NCBI GenBank assembly: GCA_004794655.1
Contig: SMMW01000606.1
Coordinates: forward strand, 1,633,501-1,697,500
Reading direction: 5' to 3'
Length of the DNA stretch: 64,000 bases
Source of the DNA: Marisa cornuarietis
Lineage: Eukaryota; Mollusca; Gastropoda; Architaenioglossa; Ampullariidae
The notes beneath the pieces were generated by a model. That model was given only the letters and a program-made list of their open reading frames with translations. It made no database searches and had not been told where the DNA came from. Position 1 is the first letter of the stretch. Each line of letters starts with the position of its first letter. Positions 30,380 to 43,090 of this stretch are shown piece after piece. The position numbers and the translations under genes are program-made.

Positions 30380-33300
30380 ACTCTCCCCTCAGCCTGTCAC
30401 TAGTTTGCCGTGAAATTCAATCGGACAGTCCTCAAAAGATGACCTCATTGCAAAGTCTATGTACGTGAAACACCAAGAGAGTCTACACAGGCCTCGTGCT
30501 TAGACTGAATCCCTCTTCCAGTTTAATGTTTAACAGGTCACCGAAATGAAAACAGATTAAAAGGTTCTCACGTTGGAGGGTTGCGCAAACCGCTGGTGAG
30601 CCAGAAAACCTACTTGCCCGATCGTGACAAAACAGGTACAGGTAGAGCTAGGAGAGAAGGGCCACAAAGGGGAGAAAGGGCGGGCTGGCGACTTGAAATG
30701 TTTTGGACGACGTGAATTGTCAGATACTGTGAAGACGAACGCTGCTTACATATAAAATATCGCTTCATATTGCTTGCTCAAATAAAAGCAGCCGTAGCAA
30801 TGACGATGAGTACGGAGAAACGAATAAAATAGTTTTAATGTATGCCAACAATTGATAATCTTTGAAGATAATTCTCCTTGGTATTTATAGGCTTATATAC
30901 TGTGCTCACAGTACAAACTGATCAAATATTTCATTTTTAAAAATAATTAATTAATTTCAATCTCACACACATTTTGCTTTTCGGGTATTTATATGGATGG
31001 GCATTTTTACATCTTTGCTCTATTGTGGTATAAGTGAATTACAAATGTAAGTATATTTTAAGTACACTTTACATAATACACTAAATACAGTATCTAGAGA
31101 TAGACAGGAGGCAGGCTCTGCATGTTGTAGCTCTCTGCTGTACCTTCTCGATTAAACATCCCTATCCTCTGGGATAATTTTATTTTGTCTTGGTTTAATG
31201 GTAGAACATTTCTTACAGCAGGTTACGAACTGTAATATATTCCATAAAAGTGAAAAAACATGTAGCGTTAACTATTTTCATAATATCCAATGTTTCAGTC
31301 CTACCACAGTCACCTTCCTAATTACAATCTTCGAACTTAGGCCTCTTTGACAACGTATTTACCTGTGTTTATTCTGACAAAATCTTTGCTTAGAGCGTAT
31401 TTACGTCCTTGCCTAGGGTAGACATGTTCTTTACACACAAATAAGTCAGTCTCTTCCCATCCTGGACTGGGGCCAGAAATGCACAGCAGGGCAGGAGTGT
31501 CGCTCGACCAGTTACGACCTGAGGAAACAGCGGAGATGCATGGGCCGCCCCACGCCATTCATCTCATTCAGTGACCTTCAAGAAGCTGGCAAGCAAGGGA
31601 CGTAATTACTGCCCACGTGACAGCAACGCTCCCCCAGTAGCTTAACAAAAGGAGTGCTGCTACGTGCTGGGAGAGTAGCATTCTTCTAGATGGAGGGGGG
31701 GTATTTTCTTTTTAGCTTTTTAACCTTGCTTTAAGCTAGTATAAAAATACTTTATCATTATCATCTTTTCATTCGTTATCTTTAAGATCATCGTCGTCAT
31801 TGTTTTCATAATTACCTACTCACTGTAACCGCTGCTGCTTCTTGCTTCTGCTTCATCTCTTCTTCTGCTGCTGCTTTGTCAACTGCTGTTGCTGCAGAGT
31901 CAAGTTTATGGGATAGATGGGACGATAATTTACTGAAGAAGGATTTAATTAAGGGGAGTTAAACTGCTTTCACGCAGATAAAATGTGTGACTAGGAGACT
32001 TCTGGACAAGAAGATGTTTTTACTCTTCATAACTTGACTTAAAATAATTTACAGTTTTCTTTATTTAATTATATTATAAATTTTGTCTTCAATGCGTTAA
32101 ACCAAATAAAACGTTAAGAAAATGGTGCCTTATTGGACAGGACCCTTAAAAATCACCTATCCGTAGAGGTTTAGTAGAGCGCAAACTTACAAAGGACTAA
32201 GAAAATCTAACTGCTTTACCCAGTTATTAGAAAAGTATTGTGCTCCCTGCTGGACCTTTAACAGGTGTTAATCCAGCAAGAAATCTGGGAAACGATGCCC
32301 AGTACAGTACAGGAGAGTTTAACTCTGTGGCAAAAGTACACCGGCCTCAAAAAAAGAAAACTGATCGATAATTCATTTTAATAAATTCGCTTTTTCTGCC
32401 AACGTAATGTGAAACCACACCTCGTTCTACGCCTCTTTCTCCAGTGGAATAAATGTGCTTTCTGTCTCACCCTTCCTTTCTTACATTTTGCGATCTAATT
32501 GTGTTGCCTTTTCATGGGTTTCAGTGCGTCTCGCAAGTCAAATAAAGAAGATGTCAATGAAATTCGAAGTAAACCACCAGTCGTGGCCAGTTCGAAAGAA
32601 ACAGATGGTCACAAAATAACTGCTACAAACACTTGATTTATTTCTTTCGAAACTGGATCAGATATTCACTGCAGAAAATTGTCTTTCACGCTGTCTCTCC
32701 TCAGTGAGAAATTATCGGAGAACTCTTTTGATTCTGGCTGGGTTGAACTTTTTGTAAACAATTTTGACAATCATAAATTTGTGGATGCCCGTTTGGCTTG
32801 CGTTAGTCACGTAATGAGCATCGGGCTTTCTACTATCACCGGTAAAACCAACAACAACCAACGCCAGAAGCTGTCCGCGAGTATATTAGCGTGATCTCCT
32901 TTAAGATATTTTACATTTCTGTCCTCTAAAGTTTATCCAAGTTAAGCCAGTGTCTGATCTAGACTCTTTCTTAGTGTACTTTCCTCCTGCATGTATGCTA
33001 TTTCGCTCCTCCGTATCCTAAGATCCTAGTCTTTAACATGTTCTGTCCTCGATTGTAAAAAATAATAACTACTTTTTCCAGTGTTTGGCTTCTTGCTTGA
33101 GTCATATACAAAAAAAGATATAGGACATCAGTCGCCTGTTCTATGATCTTACGCTTCCAAGCTGTCACATGAAGGCCAATGGCCAAGAAATTGTAAAGAA
33201 ATCTCAGTTTCTCCTGTTTCGAAATACTAGATGTCACCATAATATTCGCAGCTGTCGAGGACATAATTATCATACCTATGGTGTGTATTCAAGTTTTGAG

Positions 33301-33904
33301 TCTTAATGTTACTTCTTTGCGTTGATATGAATATGCACCATGGATTATGGCAGCTTAAATGACCGAAATGTTGATGGAAAACCCCAAAGTAAGCAAATTC
33401 GCAGATCCGGAACATACGAGATGCCTTTACCCCTAAACCCTATTTACATGGATGTTTACTGCTGGACAGCTTTCTACCCCCTCCCACTCTCTGAAGCCTT
33501 ATACATAAGTTTTAAAATGTCAAGTAGGTAAATTGAGTCCATAGACGTTAATGGATTTATAGTTAAAATGCTGAGAACGTTGAGCAAGTCGCCCACAGCG
33601 CATGCGCAAATATTCTTGGTATCTCGCGCCATTGGACTTGCTGGCTCAACATTCGTCAAAAATGTAAGTCTGCTGCGAGGGGGATGCTAGAGGGTAGCAA
33701 ATATTATGCATGATGTGAACTATACAAGCTACCTCTTGCCATCTGTCCCTGACTATGACCCTTATCGTGGAGGTAGGAGGTCACAAGCTGGCACAGTCAA
33801 TCATTTTTATTTCGCTCATTCCTAATGTAAGCGTAATTTATGGTGACGCGTGGGCGCGGTATGAGTACAGCAACAATAACAACACTAACACTAGATTTCC
33901 TACA
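30380..33904. other. Intergenic region, nothing recognised
   Basis: AT-rich non-coding sequence. The longest minus-strand frame (31337-31558) has no motif or convincing splice context. Confidence 0.5.
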
Positions 33905-34160
33905 GGACAGTTAAAGGTCTTCCTGTGACCTTTTTCAGGTCGCTAGGGAGTGAGCTGTTAGAGACAACCCTTTTCTTGGGGCCAGCTTTACGTGATGGAA
34001 GGGTCCATCTCCAGTCTTTGGCTGCCTTCCCTTACCCAACCCTTTTTGGAATCATCCCCGGCAGTTGGGTCAATTGGGGGAAGTGAGGTACGCTACACAA
34101 GTATCGAACCGGTGCGCCTCTCAGTTCAGACGCCAGCGCTCTATCCACTCCCCTGATCGA
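33905..34160 (-). mobile_element. tRNA-derived SINE, near full length
   Basis: The minus strand has A-box-like AGTGGATAGAGCGCTGG (34133-34149) and a perfect B box GGTTCGATAC (34101-34110), then a body containing GGGTAAGGGAAGGCAGCC. Fragments of the same body occur at 2700-2810 and 20690-20855. Confidence 0.65.
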
Positions 34161-34239
34161 TAACCTTGATAAAAAAAACATTGGACAACATCTGACAGTC
34201 ATGAAAACATAAAGATACAAACTTTACAAAAAATTGTGC

Positions 34240-34241
<2 letters not shown>

Positions 34242-34294
<53 letters not shown>
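34242..34294. repeat. (CA)n microsatellite
   Basis: About 26 units, immediately beside the 33905-34160 SINE. Confidence 0.97.
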
Positions 34295-34297
<3 letters not shown>

Positions 34298-34387
34298 CAG
34301 GCGCAGGTTTGACGGATGTTCAGAGCTGGATAGCTAACTCCGACCACTCTCTGAAGCATTATGCATTATACCATAGACACGTCAGTT

Positions 34388-34430
34388 TAATAATAATAAT
34401 AACTAAGATTTTTATAGCGCATAATTTGTG
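34388..34430 (-). mobile_element. Short 3'-tail fragment of the CR1/L2-like LINE
   Basis: TAATAATAATAATAACTAAG followed by ATTTTTATAGCGCATAA matches the 3' tail of LINE copies 1 and 2 (AGATTTTTATAGCGCATA). Extremely 5'-truncated. Confidence 0.5.
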
Positions 34431-35019
34431 GAATTCTTGCAACAGTAGTAAATCTGCGTAGCAAAATACCCATCGAATGTTGAGTTAAAACGCACAGTTT
34501 GTTTCAACTGAAATTCGCAGAAATTTTTGAGTTGAATGACAAATAATTTTACAGTTAAAATGTCTGAACGTTGATCGAGTTACCCACAGTACATGAACGA
34601 GCATCCTTGAAATCTGACTTCATGTACTCGCAAGTTTCTGGATCACATGGTCTGAGCTAACATTACATTACATGTGGAAGTTTATGTAAGTTCTGCAAAA
34701 GTGACCTCGAACAGTAGTCATTTAAGCATTCAACTAGATAGCCATTTATTTTACGGAAAAGAATATTTTAATTATGCAGATTGAATAGAAATAAAATGAG
34801 CCTATATTTTCAATTTAATTAGGCGATGAAAGTTACTGGAGTCACGATTAAGAGAAGAATGCTTTTATTTTTTAAGCAGTTGCAGTTTTCATGAGTCTGA
34901 GATTTCCTTCTTTTTTTGGGTCCCTCGCAATAAAAAGTCTGTTTGAAATGTACGTAAAAGACTGATACTCATTCAAACTCGAGCTATCAGCCACTGCAGA
35001 AATGTTCAATGTAATGACG

Positions 35020-35020
<1 letters not shown>

Positions 35021-35115
<95 letters not shown>
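35021..35115. repeat. (CAT)n-(CTG)n compound trinucleotide repeat
   Basis: About 11 CAT units run directly into about 21 uninterrupted CTG units. Intergenic; no surrounding open frame suggests a coding Gln/Leu/Ala tract. Confidence 0.97.
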
Positions 35116-35117
<2 letters not shown>

Positions 35118-37024
35118 TTGACTAAGCGTATCTGAGCAACGGTAATCCACGACATCATAGTTGTAGCAACCCCCTACATAGATGTGTGATTGTAAAGGCG
35201 ATTTATTGAAATGCCTCACGCGGGTAGCAAAGCAAATGAAAGACAGGATATCGATTCAATCTGTCTCCACAGTTCCCATTGTACAATTTACATTGTGCAA
35301 CATAACTTTAAAAAAAAAAACCGCACACACTTCAGATCGCAGAAAATGGGAATTTCTAGCTGTATCATTCGTGGGAGATCGTTTCCTGGGGTGACCCAGC
35401 CACCTGTTGCAACACAAGGGGTTTTTTTTTATTGCTAACAGTCACAGCAACTCACCAGCGACAGTCGACGTGGCTGGAGATGCCTTCCATGAACGAGGTG
35501 AACGTCCAGTTACCTCCACTCTGCCGTGTAGCGCTAGTTGTCCCTCCCGTTCGTTTGCGGTTCGGATGTCCTTAGGAAGACCCTCTGCTCTGCGCTGTTT
35601 AATCCCCACCTTTTTGCCTAAGACGCCTTTTTATATCATGTGTACCACCGGCCGGGTCACGTGTCGTATTCAGGTCACTGAATCACCGCTACAACTGCAC
35701 TGTTTTCTGTCTGACCTCTGTTTTCGTCGCACGCAGTGTCAAAAAGCGTGGGACGGTAAAGTGTCCGGAGGCTGGTGACGAAAAAGGGGGAAAGTCCTTA
35801 ACAAGAAAGTATTTTCTCAGTATTCACTGGCAGATTAGGGGCATGAAGAAGAGGGCATTAAATGTTATTCGGATGTGCTTACACAATTGTAAGTCGGATA
35901 CAGTCGAGGGGCTATATGTGAAAAGCAGACTACCGTAATGGTTAATATACGTCATTAATTTTCCACACAGTTGTTACACATCCTGGCACTTTCTTCTGAA
36001 TAAGGGAATGAAACAGTGATAAGTCATCATACCCCACACGCTCCCATTGAACCCTCGTGTAATATAAATGGCTCCAGATGGTTACGAACAGGAATACGGT
36101 ACACCTGACGACGCGATTCACTTTCCTTCTCATCAAAACTTCGCAAACGTATTATGTATGTGTGTGCAAGTACGAGTAGACACAAGCACACACACTGTCT
36201 TTCTCTCTGTGTGCAAAGTTCTGTAACATGCTACTCGCGCGATGATCAGGAGGAAGAACTTTTGACCTTTTGGTGGACTAGGACTAATTGCAGTCCTAGC
36301 TGTCCGTTATAAGTCCGAGGCACACTTTCCATATTTCTTACGTTCGACAGGTGCATGACCTTCGATTTATAAAAGAGAACATTGTTTCGTCTTGCTATGG
36401 GATTTTTCCTATCGCATTCTCAAGTCCACTACCATGCAAAGTGACTTAAGAGAGGTTTTATAAGAGTACCTGTTATTTTGAGGGTGAAATATAACATCTG
36501 TATGTGTATATGGACGCGTACATGTGTAGTAAAAGTATTCGCTTATCGACTATTCCAAAGTTCTTACGTGTCATAGTAACAATCGAGAACTGAGTAAATA
36601 TTGGGTTTCTCACTTCTCTGTATCCGTTTAGCTTTCAGTTTGTGTGCATTGGCGTGACACTATCTGAGGTGCGGGTAATAGTTAATGCCTTGATGAAGAA
36701 AATGTATTAAAGGAAAGATTTGGTAAAAGTGATTCATCTTCCACCCGAATATAATAGTCTGCACCGTTACTGTTACAAACATGAAGGTTAAATTCCTTTT
36801 CCTCCTCCCATCCCCTTTCCACCGCAGCGTTGATGACTACCTAGTTTAAGTAAACACGCTTAGTGGGTATATCTCTTCAAACGTGTACAAAACAAGCCAC
36901 TTGTAATCCGCAAGTGATTTTTGTCAGCCAATCTATTTGATACCACTTATTACGCACATCACAGGTGATCTGAGCTGAAAAACCAGTGCCTAGGTATTAA
37001 CACCAACATTTCTTCTCTCGGACC
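35116..37024. other. Intergenic region, nothing recognised
   Basis: The open frame at 35407-35778 crosses a T-run and has no recognisable domain. No RNA gene or repeat family seen. Confidence 0.5.
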
Positions 37025-37295
37025 CCTGGGTCCAGTTGCACAACACATTTCTAATTTTAAACACTTTTAGGCCTTAACTCTATTTAGATAATTAGTTTAA
37101 AGTGCACACCACAATTTTAGAATTTTTAAAACTTAAACTGCTCTAAGTAAGATAAAGTTGTTTAAGTCTGAGTTTCCGTCCTGTCAGTACAATTTTTTGT
37201 ATGTTCTTCTGCAATGCATCAAAATGGCTAAGAAGAGATTTTGCTTCTTTAGAACAGTTTTAAGGTTTAGAAACGTGTTGTGCAACTGGCCCCTG
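37025..37295. mobile_element. MITE-like element copy 2 (intergenic)
   Basis: Left end CTGGGTCCAGTTGCACAACA, right end TGTTGTGCAACTGGCCCCTG, a near-perfect terminal inverted repeat of over 20 bp that continues as TTTCTAA / TTTAGAAA inside. The internal sequence (TTTAGAACAGTTTTAAGGTT) also matches copy 1. Confidence 0.8.
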
Positions 37296-37844
37296 GCCTC
37301 TAGTTTACTTACGGCTGTTCCGCCCTGCGGTGTTTGAGTAGGACTAACACTAACTTTTAAATTAGACACCACGGCTCAACTACCTTCGGAGGCCACTGTT
37401 TTCATTAACCTATATAATAATGTTTGTGACTGTCACTATCTCGTAGAAATGCATTTCTTTTAAATTTACCATGAGTAATACACTCTTTAGACTTTCTGGG
37501 GTTTTTTTATTATTCTTCATTTTTTTTTCTCTCTCTCTCTCTCCGTCTCTTTTAGTCCCTCTCTCTCTCTCTCATTCGCTTAGTCACTGTAGCTTTCGGC
37601 GTGACGTGTGAGAGATTGGGAGGAAACAACCGAGAAAAGAATGCACGTGTTTGCAAGCAGTCAATGACCTTAACCCAAGGAAAAGTGTGTTAGTATTTAT
37701 TGCACTCTGACATTTAGCGGTCCCTCCACGGATTGGACAAAGGTTAGCCAATGAAACAGTCGGTTAGATCACTGCGCGTCACCGCGGCGAATCCTGTTGG
37801 GCTCGGCGGACGAACCCCTGGAGCGAGAATATCGTTACACGAAC

Positions 37845-38085
37845 AGGCACAGACTGGCACGAGACCGCTCCGTCAGCAGTCCTGACCCATCCGTGGACAG
37901 ATTATTTTTAACCATGTTTTCTTTTCCTCATATTATCGAGATATTACAACAGGTACGGGCTGGCACAAAGGCCGCTCCGTCAGCAGTACTGACATTATTT
38001 TTTATTCTGCTTTATTTATTATGTCCGTGGACAGATTATTTTTTAACGATGTTTTCTTTTCCTCATATTATCGAGATAATAAGGC
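37845..38085. repeat. Two-copy direct repeat of about 100-125 bp (intergenic)
   Basis: CGCTCCGTCAGCAGT and CCGTGGACAGATTATTTTT with TTTTCTTTTCCTCATATTAT occur in both halves (about 37863-37947 and 37972-38083). The second copy has a 25-30 bp insert. No known function. Confidence 0.7.
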
Positions 38086-38099
38086 TGTTCCAGATTTAA

Positions 38100-41000
38100 A
38101 ATGATTACCCGACGAGATATGTCTCTGTAACAGACAGTATAGCACGCACTAAATACTGCGCACTGACTATTGGGGAAAATAACAACATGTTGTTTTTCAG
38201 TTCATACTGCTTCATGTTGACTGAGCGCCCTCCTCTCCTTCACGACTGCACTCTGTGACCAGTCAGTCAGGCAAAGGCCTACGCCTGAATATTACCGGTA
38301 CACATTAAATAAACAAGGCCACGCATTCCTCACACGTACTTCTCTATCTCTTTATATCTCTGCATCTCTCTCTCTCTCTAGATTGTTATTAACTGTTTTG
38401 ATTTTTTTTCCGCTCTACTGGGCGGTGGCCTTGAATGTTCTTTTTGGCTGTTTTGTTGTTGCTCCCCTTGATAATAATGTCCATGGCCATAAGCCAATAA
38501 AGAGTCTCTGTGTGTCTCTCTCCATCCTCCCTTTCTTTAGGATAACAAAAATCAATGTGCGTAATATGATTTATTTCAGAACAGGGATCGAGGCTATCGC
38601 TATGACACCCACTAGAAAATATGACTGTAATAAGCAGCTATAACATTGTCCTAATAGTGTTTTAGTGAAAAATGAAAACGTTAGGGGGATATTAATTGTA
38701 AATGGTGTTATCTGCTGTCAGATGGCGGCGATTTCATCACGTCACTCAGGTTTAGCGCATTCATCACCATGGGAAATTATTGTTTAAATATAAGGTCCTG
38801 TTATAAAATGATTGGGGCAGCACTGTTTACATTAATAGTTTTCCGGATCTCTAGATTTATTTAACAAATAGAGAATCTTCTTGTAATTTTTTCTGCCTTC
38901 TGCTTGCTTTTCAGCCTTGTGGGGATAGGAAAGTTTTTTTTCTCAAGTATGTGTGAGAGAGAGAGAGACTTTCAGAAGTATTTAACGCCTTCAGCCACTT
39001 ATTCTCACATACAAGCCCAAAGCCATATTTACATAAAGTAGTTATAATATTTCAGCTTTTTATGAGAATTCTAGTGATTGCGGAAAATAAGAAGATATAT
39101 GAAACGAGTATTCCAAGGATCAGGCCTGATAATAGGGAAGGACACAAAAGGCTGATGAACCCGGAGAGTCTGTCCAATTTTGTATCACGCTTATTTTTGT
39201 TGTTATTTACGAATGTTCAGGGAACAATTTCAGCAGTGTGCTATTCTCAGGCCTAGTGAAAGGGATTAAATGGCGGACTGGTGTTTCGGAGGCGTAAGCA
39301 GCGCTTTCATGTTGTCGTCACCATGAACGAACTTGTAGTCGGAATGACACCGACTGCTTAGGGCACAGTTGACACCAACCATACAACATACACATAGGGT
39401 CCTTTGGGACAAAAAAAATTATGCCAACATATTGTTGCATAAATACAATACAGCAAATATTACAGATGCAGAGATAAAAAAATATCATGTGCACAGAACT
39501 AGTTTGTATACGTTTGTGTAGAAAAGGCTATTGAAAATGTATGAGGGTTGGGTTTCTCAGTGTGATGGACGTTCGGACGGATTGGTCAGAGAGACCATAA
39601 TAATATTGTTTTCGGGCGACCTAGAGCCACCCGCGAACAGGGGAAGGTATAGTAAACGAATCAGTTTCATTTAATTAGCGTCAGGTTGATAATGTCCCCC
39701 ACCTACCCATCCATTCACGTGAGCGTGGCCTGGACGACACTCGAAGAGTGTGGGTTTTAGACAGAAGAGGAACAACTCATTTTTTGTCCACATCCGTGAC
39801 TGACACATAACCACTCTCACAAACCGTTGACTTGAGTGTTCAAATGTCAACATTCTAGGGTTGGTGTTTTTGTCGTTCACAAAAGTTCAGTTATCTTAAC
39901 ACTCCAAACGCTGGATATTCATATGGAGTAACTCTTTGCAAAGCGCAAGAGGAGTTCGCACGTATCGCACACAGAGAAACACTACGTCGTCAGTACGTGC
40001 TATTTCATTCTACAGAAGACATAAGTACTCTGCTTTTGCTTGTTTTTTCTCTTCTTTCAAAGCAAAAACCAAACCGTCAAAGAAAGACGTATAAAAGTAC
40101 TACAACAACTCACACGGTGATCTTTCTCCCTTTAACATATATTCAAATCTTTACTGAACCACTAAAATGTGAACTCTTTAACCAAAACCTTAACTAGCAT
40201 ACTGTTTGCTCATTCATCCTTCCTTCTGCCATCCAAGGTTGAATACAATCCGAATATGTTATAACCTCTCCCCGCCGGAGTAGGCTTTGGGAAAAATACC
40301 TGAACTTGGCCCGTTCTGTGAGATTTTTAAAGAGGACAAAGTATTACTGCATGCGAGCCTTCTTATAGGGTGTGGAAGTATGCAAGGTGAGGGGCTTATG
40401 ACCGGCGTGAAGGGATAAACCAGTGATCGTAGATCTTCAGCTTTCTTCAATGCCATGGAACTTCTCGTTGAGACCTTGACTTGTGCCAGGAGGGCAAGGA
40501 CTCGAGAGAAAGTCGGCACTCTTGGGTTAGAAAACCCTGGCGCAAGGGGCGAGTTGGAGATAAAGGGAACGGTAGGACTACCAGCTGTCATCGTGGAAAC
40601 TCCAAGGACTACATAAAAGAACTTGGTTTACCTGTGAGAGGTGGAAGCACAACGCCAAGGCCGACAGGAGGAAGTCGCCGTTCTCGGAGGAGAAGAGAAT
40701 GTCTGTGCAAAGAGTGTGTTCGTTTGGTAGCTGTACGTGGCATAGTTCATTAAACCATAGTCGGGTGAACAAGCAGCTGTCAAAGAACCACGTGCCGCCC
40801 CTGGACTGACACAACGCTTGGTATCCGTGTCGCCGGGGTAGCAGTCGTCGGTCTCTGACGTGTTTGGTCAGGATCGACCTCTGATCGCTCAATAGAACCG
40901 ACATTTTCGCCTTCATGAATACACACTGGTCACTCAGAGCTCGGCAATGGTCTCTTCAGTCATGTGCACCTTCTTAGAGTATTATGTTTCTATTTTTCTT

Positions 41001-43029
41001 AGTTAGAACGACAGAGACCAAGTCAAGTTTAGTCACACATTACATCTAGCAAAAGAAGCCTTCTCTGGGAACTCTCAAGACAATAAAAAGACAAAAGAAG
41101 ACAGCCAAGGAACAGCTGTCTCCGTTACCTACAAAAACAGACATACTAAAGATGGTTTACAGATAGACTAGCAAAGTACACAGACTGCTGGAGATGAAGG
41201 CCCGTGTCTCAGAAAGGGCTACACAGCAAAAGAAGAAATGACTGTAAGCAGTGAAGAGGTGGAATTCATCGACCTCATAACCTTTTAAAAATAGACCCCT
41301 AGTTTTGATTTTAAAAAAGGGGGTTAATTCTCTAGTTTCTAGTCTTGCCATGTTTGTGAAGGACTAACAATGAATTTTAAACAAGACTCCACGGATTATA
41401 GAAAAATTTTTTAACGTACGTGGTAACACCGTCTCCAGAATTTCTCCATTTCATTTTAAAGATCCCTTCTCACTCTCTGTCTCTCTCTCTCTCTCTCTCT
41501 CAGTCCGTCTTTTATTAACTCTAATACATATATACGTGTCTGTGTGCTACGTGTGAGAAACAGGGTCGAGCAGACAGCAGAAAAAACAACAAAACCTGCT
41601 TGTGAACGGTGAGACTGTTAGTGGCGTACCGAGGGTCTGAAGGTATCGGGAGGACGGACTTCTCCTCACCCATCATCATGAATTAAAATACTTTCTCATT
41701 TTGTAAAAGGCAAATCAAAAGGGACAGTTAAGAAGAAAGCAAATAATTACCGCTTATTCAAAATATATTTAGATCACAATAGCACAGCGATAAATACAGT
41801 CACCAAAGCTGGTGTTATTATTTCAGCGCCATTTGGCGGCAGCAAGCACCATTTACCATAAACATCCCTCTTATTGCTACTTTTATTCTCCGAAATAGCT
41901 ACTTATTAGCTACTTATTACAGACATTTCTTTTGTGGATGTCCGCATTATCCTCGAAGGATGTCCTTTATAAAAACCAGTTGATAACATTTAATTACTCC
42001 AACTTTGCTGGTGTTGTACAGTTTTATGTTTTTATCTTTTTTTCAAAGAATCCATTTTCACGGCATGTGTAGGCTCACCCAACAAGAGTGACCTTTTAGT
42101 TTTTTCCTCCCTAACCAAACGTTCAAAAGATTAAAAGGCTAACCTTTTTTTTAGATGGCTGGGGTATGAGGTGCTAGAGACCTCACTTTACTCGGGGTCA
42201 GCAGATTGCACATATAATTTTACTCGTTAACTCATGCGATCAGAACAGTGCAATTCACATGTAGCCATACAATATTACATTTCCTATACTTGGTCACATT
42301 AAACACGTTTCTTCTTTTTATATTTTTTCTTCAAAGGATATTAATAACAAAAAAGTCTGCTTTTTATTCATCAGTGGGTAATGATCGTACTGAAAGGAGG
42401 GCGGGAGCGGGTTGTCAGTTAAATGGTTCGTTTGTCCATTTACATTCTGATGCTCTGGGAAGGAAATTTACCCAACATGCATCATTTTTGAATGAAACAA
42501 TTTATTAGTTAAGCGTCAAGAAAATATTTGCGACAAACAGGTATTAAATAGTTTACATTATGGTGTCACTGCTTGCAATCATTAACCAAAAATTCAGGAA
42601 AACATAAGAAACTCTTGCGTAGATAGCGCTTAAATGCATTAAATTTAATTTTCATGTTAGTGGTGGGAAAGGAGCTGCTGGTGTCGTATTGTGTGATAGA
42701 CAGATCACTCTCGTTCTACTAACTTTCCTCCCTCAGGCCGCGGGATGCGCAAGCTGTTGATACAGCAGTGGGGACAGTAGACGATATTATGAGTTGATGT
42801 CCCCTCTTTTTCATTTAGGTAAACGATAAGCTCTTGTCATGTGTCTTTGAAGAGTCGTGGGATGAGGGGGGGATAGCGAATCAACTAATGAAAGCGGCCG
42901 TGATATGTGCATTCACTACAGCAACTCTGGCGATAACCACCCGGTGCGCCATTTATCACGCACATCGTTCAAAAACAGGAATGACCGCACTGCTCCAGGC
43001 TGAGAGACACGTGTTGCACGGGACTTCTT

Positions 43030-43030
<1 letters not shown>
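38100..43030. other. Intergenic region, nothing recognised
   Basis: At 40259-40916 overlapping frames of 90-112 codons are open on both strands in a GC-richer patch. This could be an old mobile element or an exon, but no motif identifies it. The rest is AT-rich with CT runs. Confidence 0.4.

Positions 43031-43088
<58 letters not shown>
43031..43088. repeat. (CA)n microsatellite
   Basis: About 29 uninterrupted units in the intergenic region. Confidence 0.97.
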
Positions 43089-43090
<2 letters not shown>

